DNA of 5,988 bases from Paenibacillaceae bacterium. GTDB taxonomy: Bacteria > Bacillota > Bacilli > Paenibacillales > NBRC-103111. Position numbers and translations under genes: made by a program. The DNA lies in contig JAJFMO010000392.1 of assembly GCA_020697475.1 (NCBI GenBank), forward strand, positions 1 to 5,988, in the 5' to 3' direction. The notes under the pieces are model-generated. The model had not been told where the DNA came from, ran no database searches, and worked only from the letters and a program-made list of their open reading frames with translations. This document shows, piece after piece, positions 5,100-5,988 of this stretch (position 1 is its first letter; each line of letters starts with the position of its first letter).

Positions 5100-5988
5100 A
5101 TGAATGTGGTTCCAGACGATGCGGTGCGGGTTTCTTCGGATAAAATAAAGCGTTTTGTCTCGCAGGTCGCTGTGAAGGCGGGGATGCGTCAGGAAAACGC
5201 AGACTTCTTGGCGAGCCGGCTCGTGGAGAACGATCTACGCGGCGTCTTTAGCCACGGCTCTGTGCAGATAGCGACGTATGCCCGCTTGATGCGCGAAGGG
5301 AAGATCAATCCGAATCCGGACGTTCGGACGGTGAAGGAGTCGCCCTCGACGTTGCTCGTCGACGGCGATGGAGGGCTTGGATACTTCGCTGCCTGGCGGG
5401 CGGCGGAGAGTTTGGCTGAGCGTTGCCGGGCACAGGGCATCGTCGCCGCGGTTACCCGCAACCATGGGCATATCGGGGCGGCGGGCATCTATTCGCGATT
5501 GTTGGTGAAACACAATCTGATTGCTTACGTCACCTCCGGCCACCAGCTGACCTGGAAGCCGGATCAATCAATCATGCGGGCTGCGGGGGGATCGCCGATG
5601 TCGTTCGCCGTGCCGTCGGGAGGTGGTCCGGCGATGGTGCTCGATTTCGGTACGATGCATGATTTGTATCAATCTTCGCCGCATGTGGACGAATTGGTCG
5701 GGAAAGTTCCGGGGATCGTCCTGCGAAGCATGGGGCTGGGCTTCATGTGCCAGGCGCTCGGAGGCTTTCTCGCCGGCGTGAAGGTGGACGAGGACGCGGT
5801 GCAGCGGCCGTTCCCGGGAGCGTACCAGGGGGCGCTGATCATCGCGATCGATGTGGAGAAGTTTTTGCCGCTGGCCGACTTTCTCGGGGAGATGGACGAG
5901 TTCGGGCTGCGCACCGCGGAGATGAATCCGTTGCCCGGGTTCGACCGGGCGACATTGCCTGGAGCGCTGGAGGACGAACGGGAGCGGG
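5100..5988 (+). CDS. Malate/L-lactate dehydrogenase (Ldh_2) family oxidoreductase, partial
   Basis: The first 296 residues of a protein expected to be about 330-350 are present; the gene leaves the right edge. The family is an NAD(P)-dependent 2-hydroxy-acid dehydrogenase group unrelated to classical LDH/MDH. It includes malate, ureidoglycolate, 2,3-diketogulonate and sulfolactate dehydrogenases. Family motifs are NDLRGVFSHGSVQIATY (44-60), DGDGGLGYFAA (88-98), and RNHGHIGAAGIYSR (120-133), in which H124 aligns with the catalytic histidine. The usual GTNP motif is replaced by GGSPMSFAVP, and the lysine normally before the GLG motif is not evident (SMGLGF), so this is a divergent subfamily. 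The C-terminal part (PFPGAYQGALIIAIDVEKFLPL onward, in two blocks) is typical. It begins 20 bases after the sulfatase stop and is probably co-transcribed. It could reduce or oxidise a 2-keto or 2-hydroxy sugar acid, or act on pyruvate from the aldolase step; the substrate is unknown. Confidence 0.85.
   Translation, partial: MNVVPDDAVRVSSDKIKRFVSQVAVKAGMRQENADFLASRLVENDLRGVFSHGSVQIATYARLMREGKINPNPDVRTVKESPSTLLVDGDGGLGYFAAWRAAESLAERCRAQGIVAAVTRNHGHIGAAGIYSRLLVKHNLIAYVTSGHQLTWKPDQSIMRAAGGSPMSFAVPSGGGPAMVLDFGTMHDLYQSSPHVDELVGKVPGIVLRSMGLGFMCQALGGFLAGVKVDEDAVQRPFPGAYQGALIIAIDVEKFLPLADFLGEMDEFGLRTAEMNPLPGFDRATLPGALEDERER

Noticed and set aside
1..5988. tRNA, rRNA, CRISPR array, insertion sequence, or phage-related elements
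   Set aside because: No such structures, repeats or transposase motifs were seen on either strand.

Overview
The window looks like accessory chromosome of a moderately high-GC Firmicute, most likely Paenibacillaceae. The evidence is strong AAGGAG-type ribosome binding sites, a clean sigma-A-type promoter, tightly overlapped genes, and protein families typical of carbohydrate-rich Paenibacillus or Cohnella genomes. This placement is inference; no rRNA or other phylogenetic marker is present.

Left side, minus strand (1-1087). A phytanoyl-CoA dioxygenase (PhyH) family gene runs off the left edge. It is followed by a 139-base spacer holding three imperfect 12-bp repeats. Next is the wreck of an AraC-family regulator (731-1087). 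It keeps a good ribosome binding site and an unbroken reading frame, but most of its cupin domain, linker and part of its HTH domain are gone, with the middle piece left out of frame.

Divergent control region (1088-1298). This AT-richer stretch contains a near-consensus promoter (TTTACA, 17 bp, TACAAT), an 18-bp palindromic candidate operator just downstream of the predicted start site, and a second inverted repeat just upstream of the -35 box. It drives rightward.

Right side, plus strand (1299-5988). Five genes appear to form one transcription unit: a KDPG/KHG aldolase-family enzyme, a UlaG-like metallo-beta-lactamase-fold hydrolase or lactonase, an iron-alcohol-dehydrogenase/glycerol-1-phosphate-dehydrogenase-like enzyme, a type I sulfatase interrupted by a frameshift, and an Ldh_2 (malate/L-lactate) family dehydrogenase cut by the right edge. 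The first three are joined by 4-base stop/start overlaps; the sulfatase follows after 29 bases and is visibly lower in GC where sampled.

Together the set resembles an Entner-Doudoroff-like route for a sulfated sugar: desulfation, oxidation, lactone opening, then aldol cleavage of a 2-keto-3-deoxy acid. A dehydratase, a kinase if needed, and a transporter would have to lie outside the window. The substrate cannot be read from the sequence. The broken sulfatase and broken regulator suggest the locus is decaying or being rewired.
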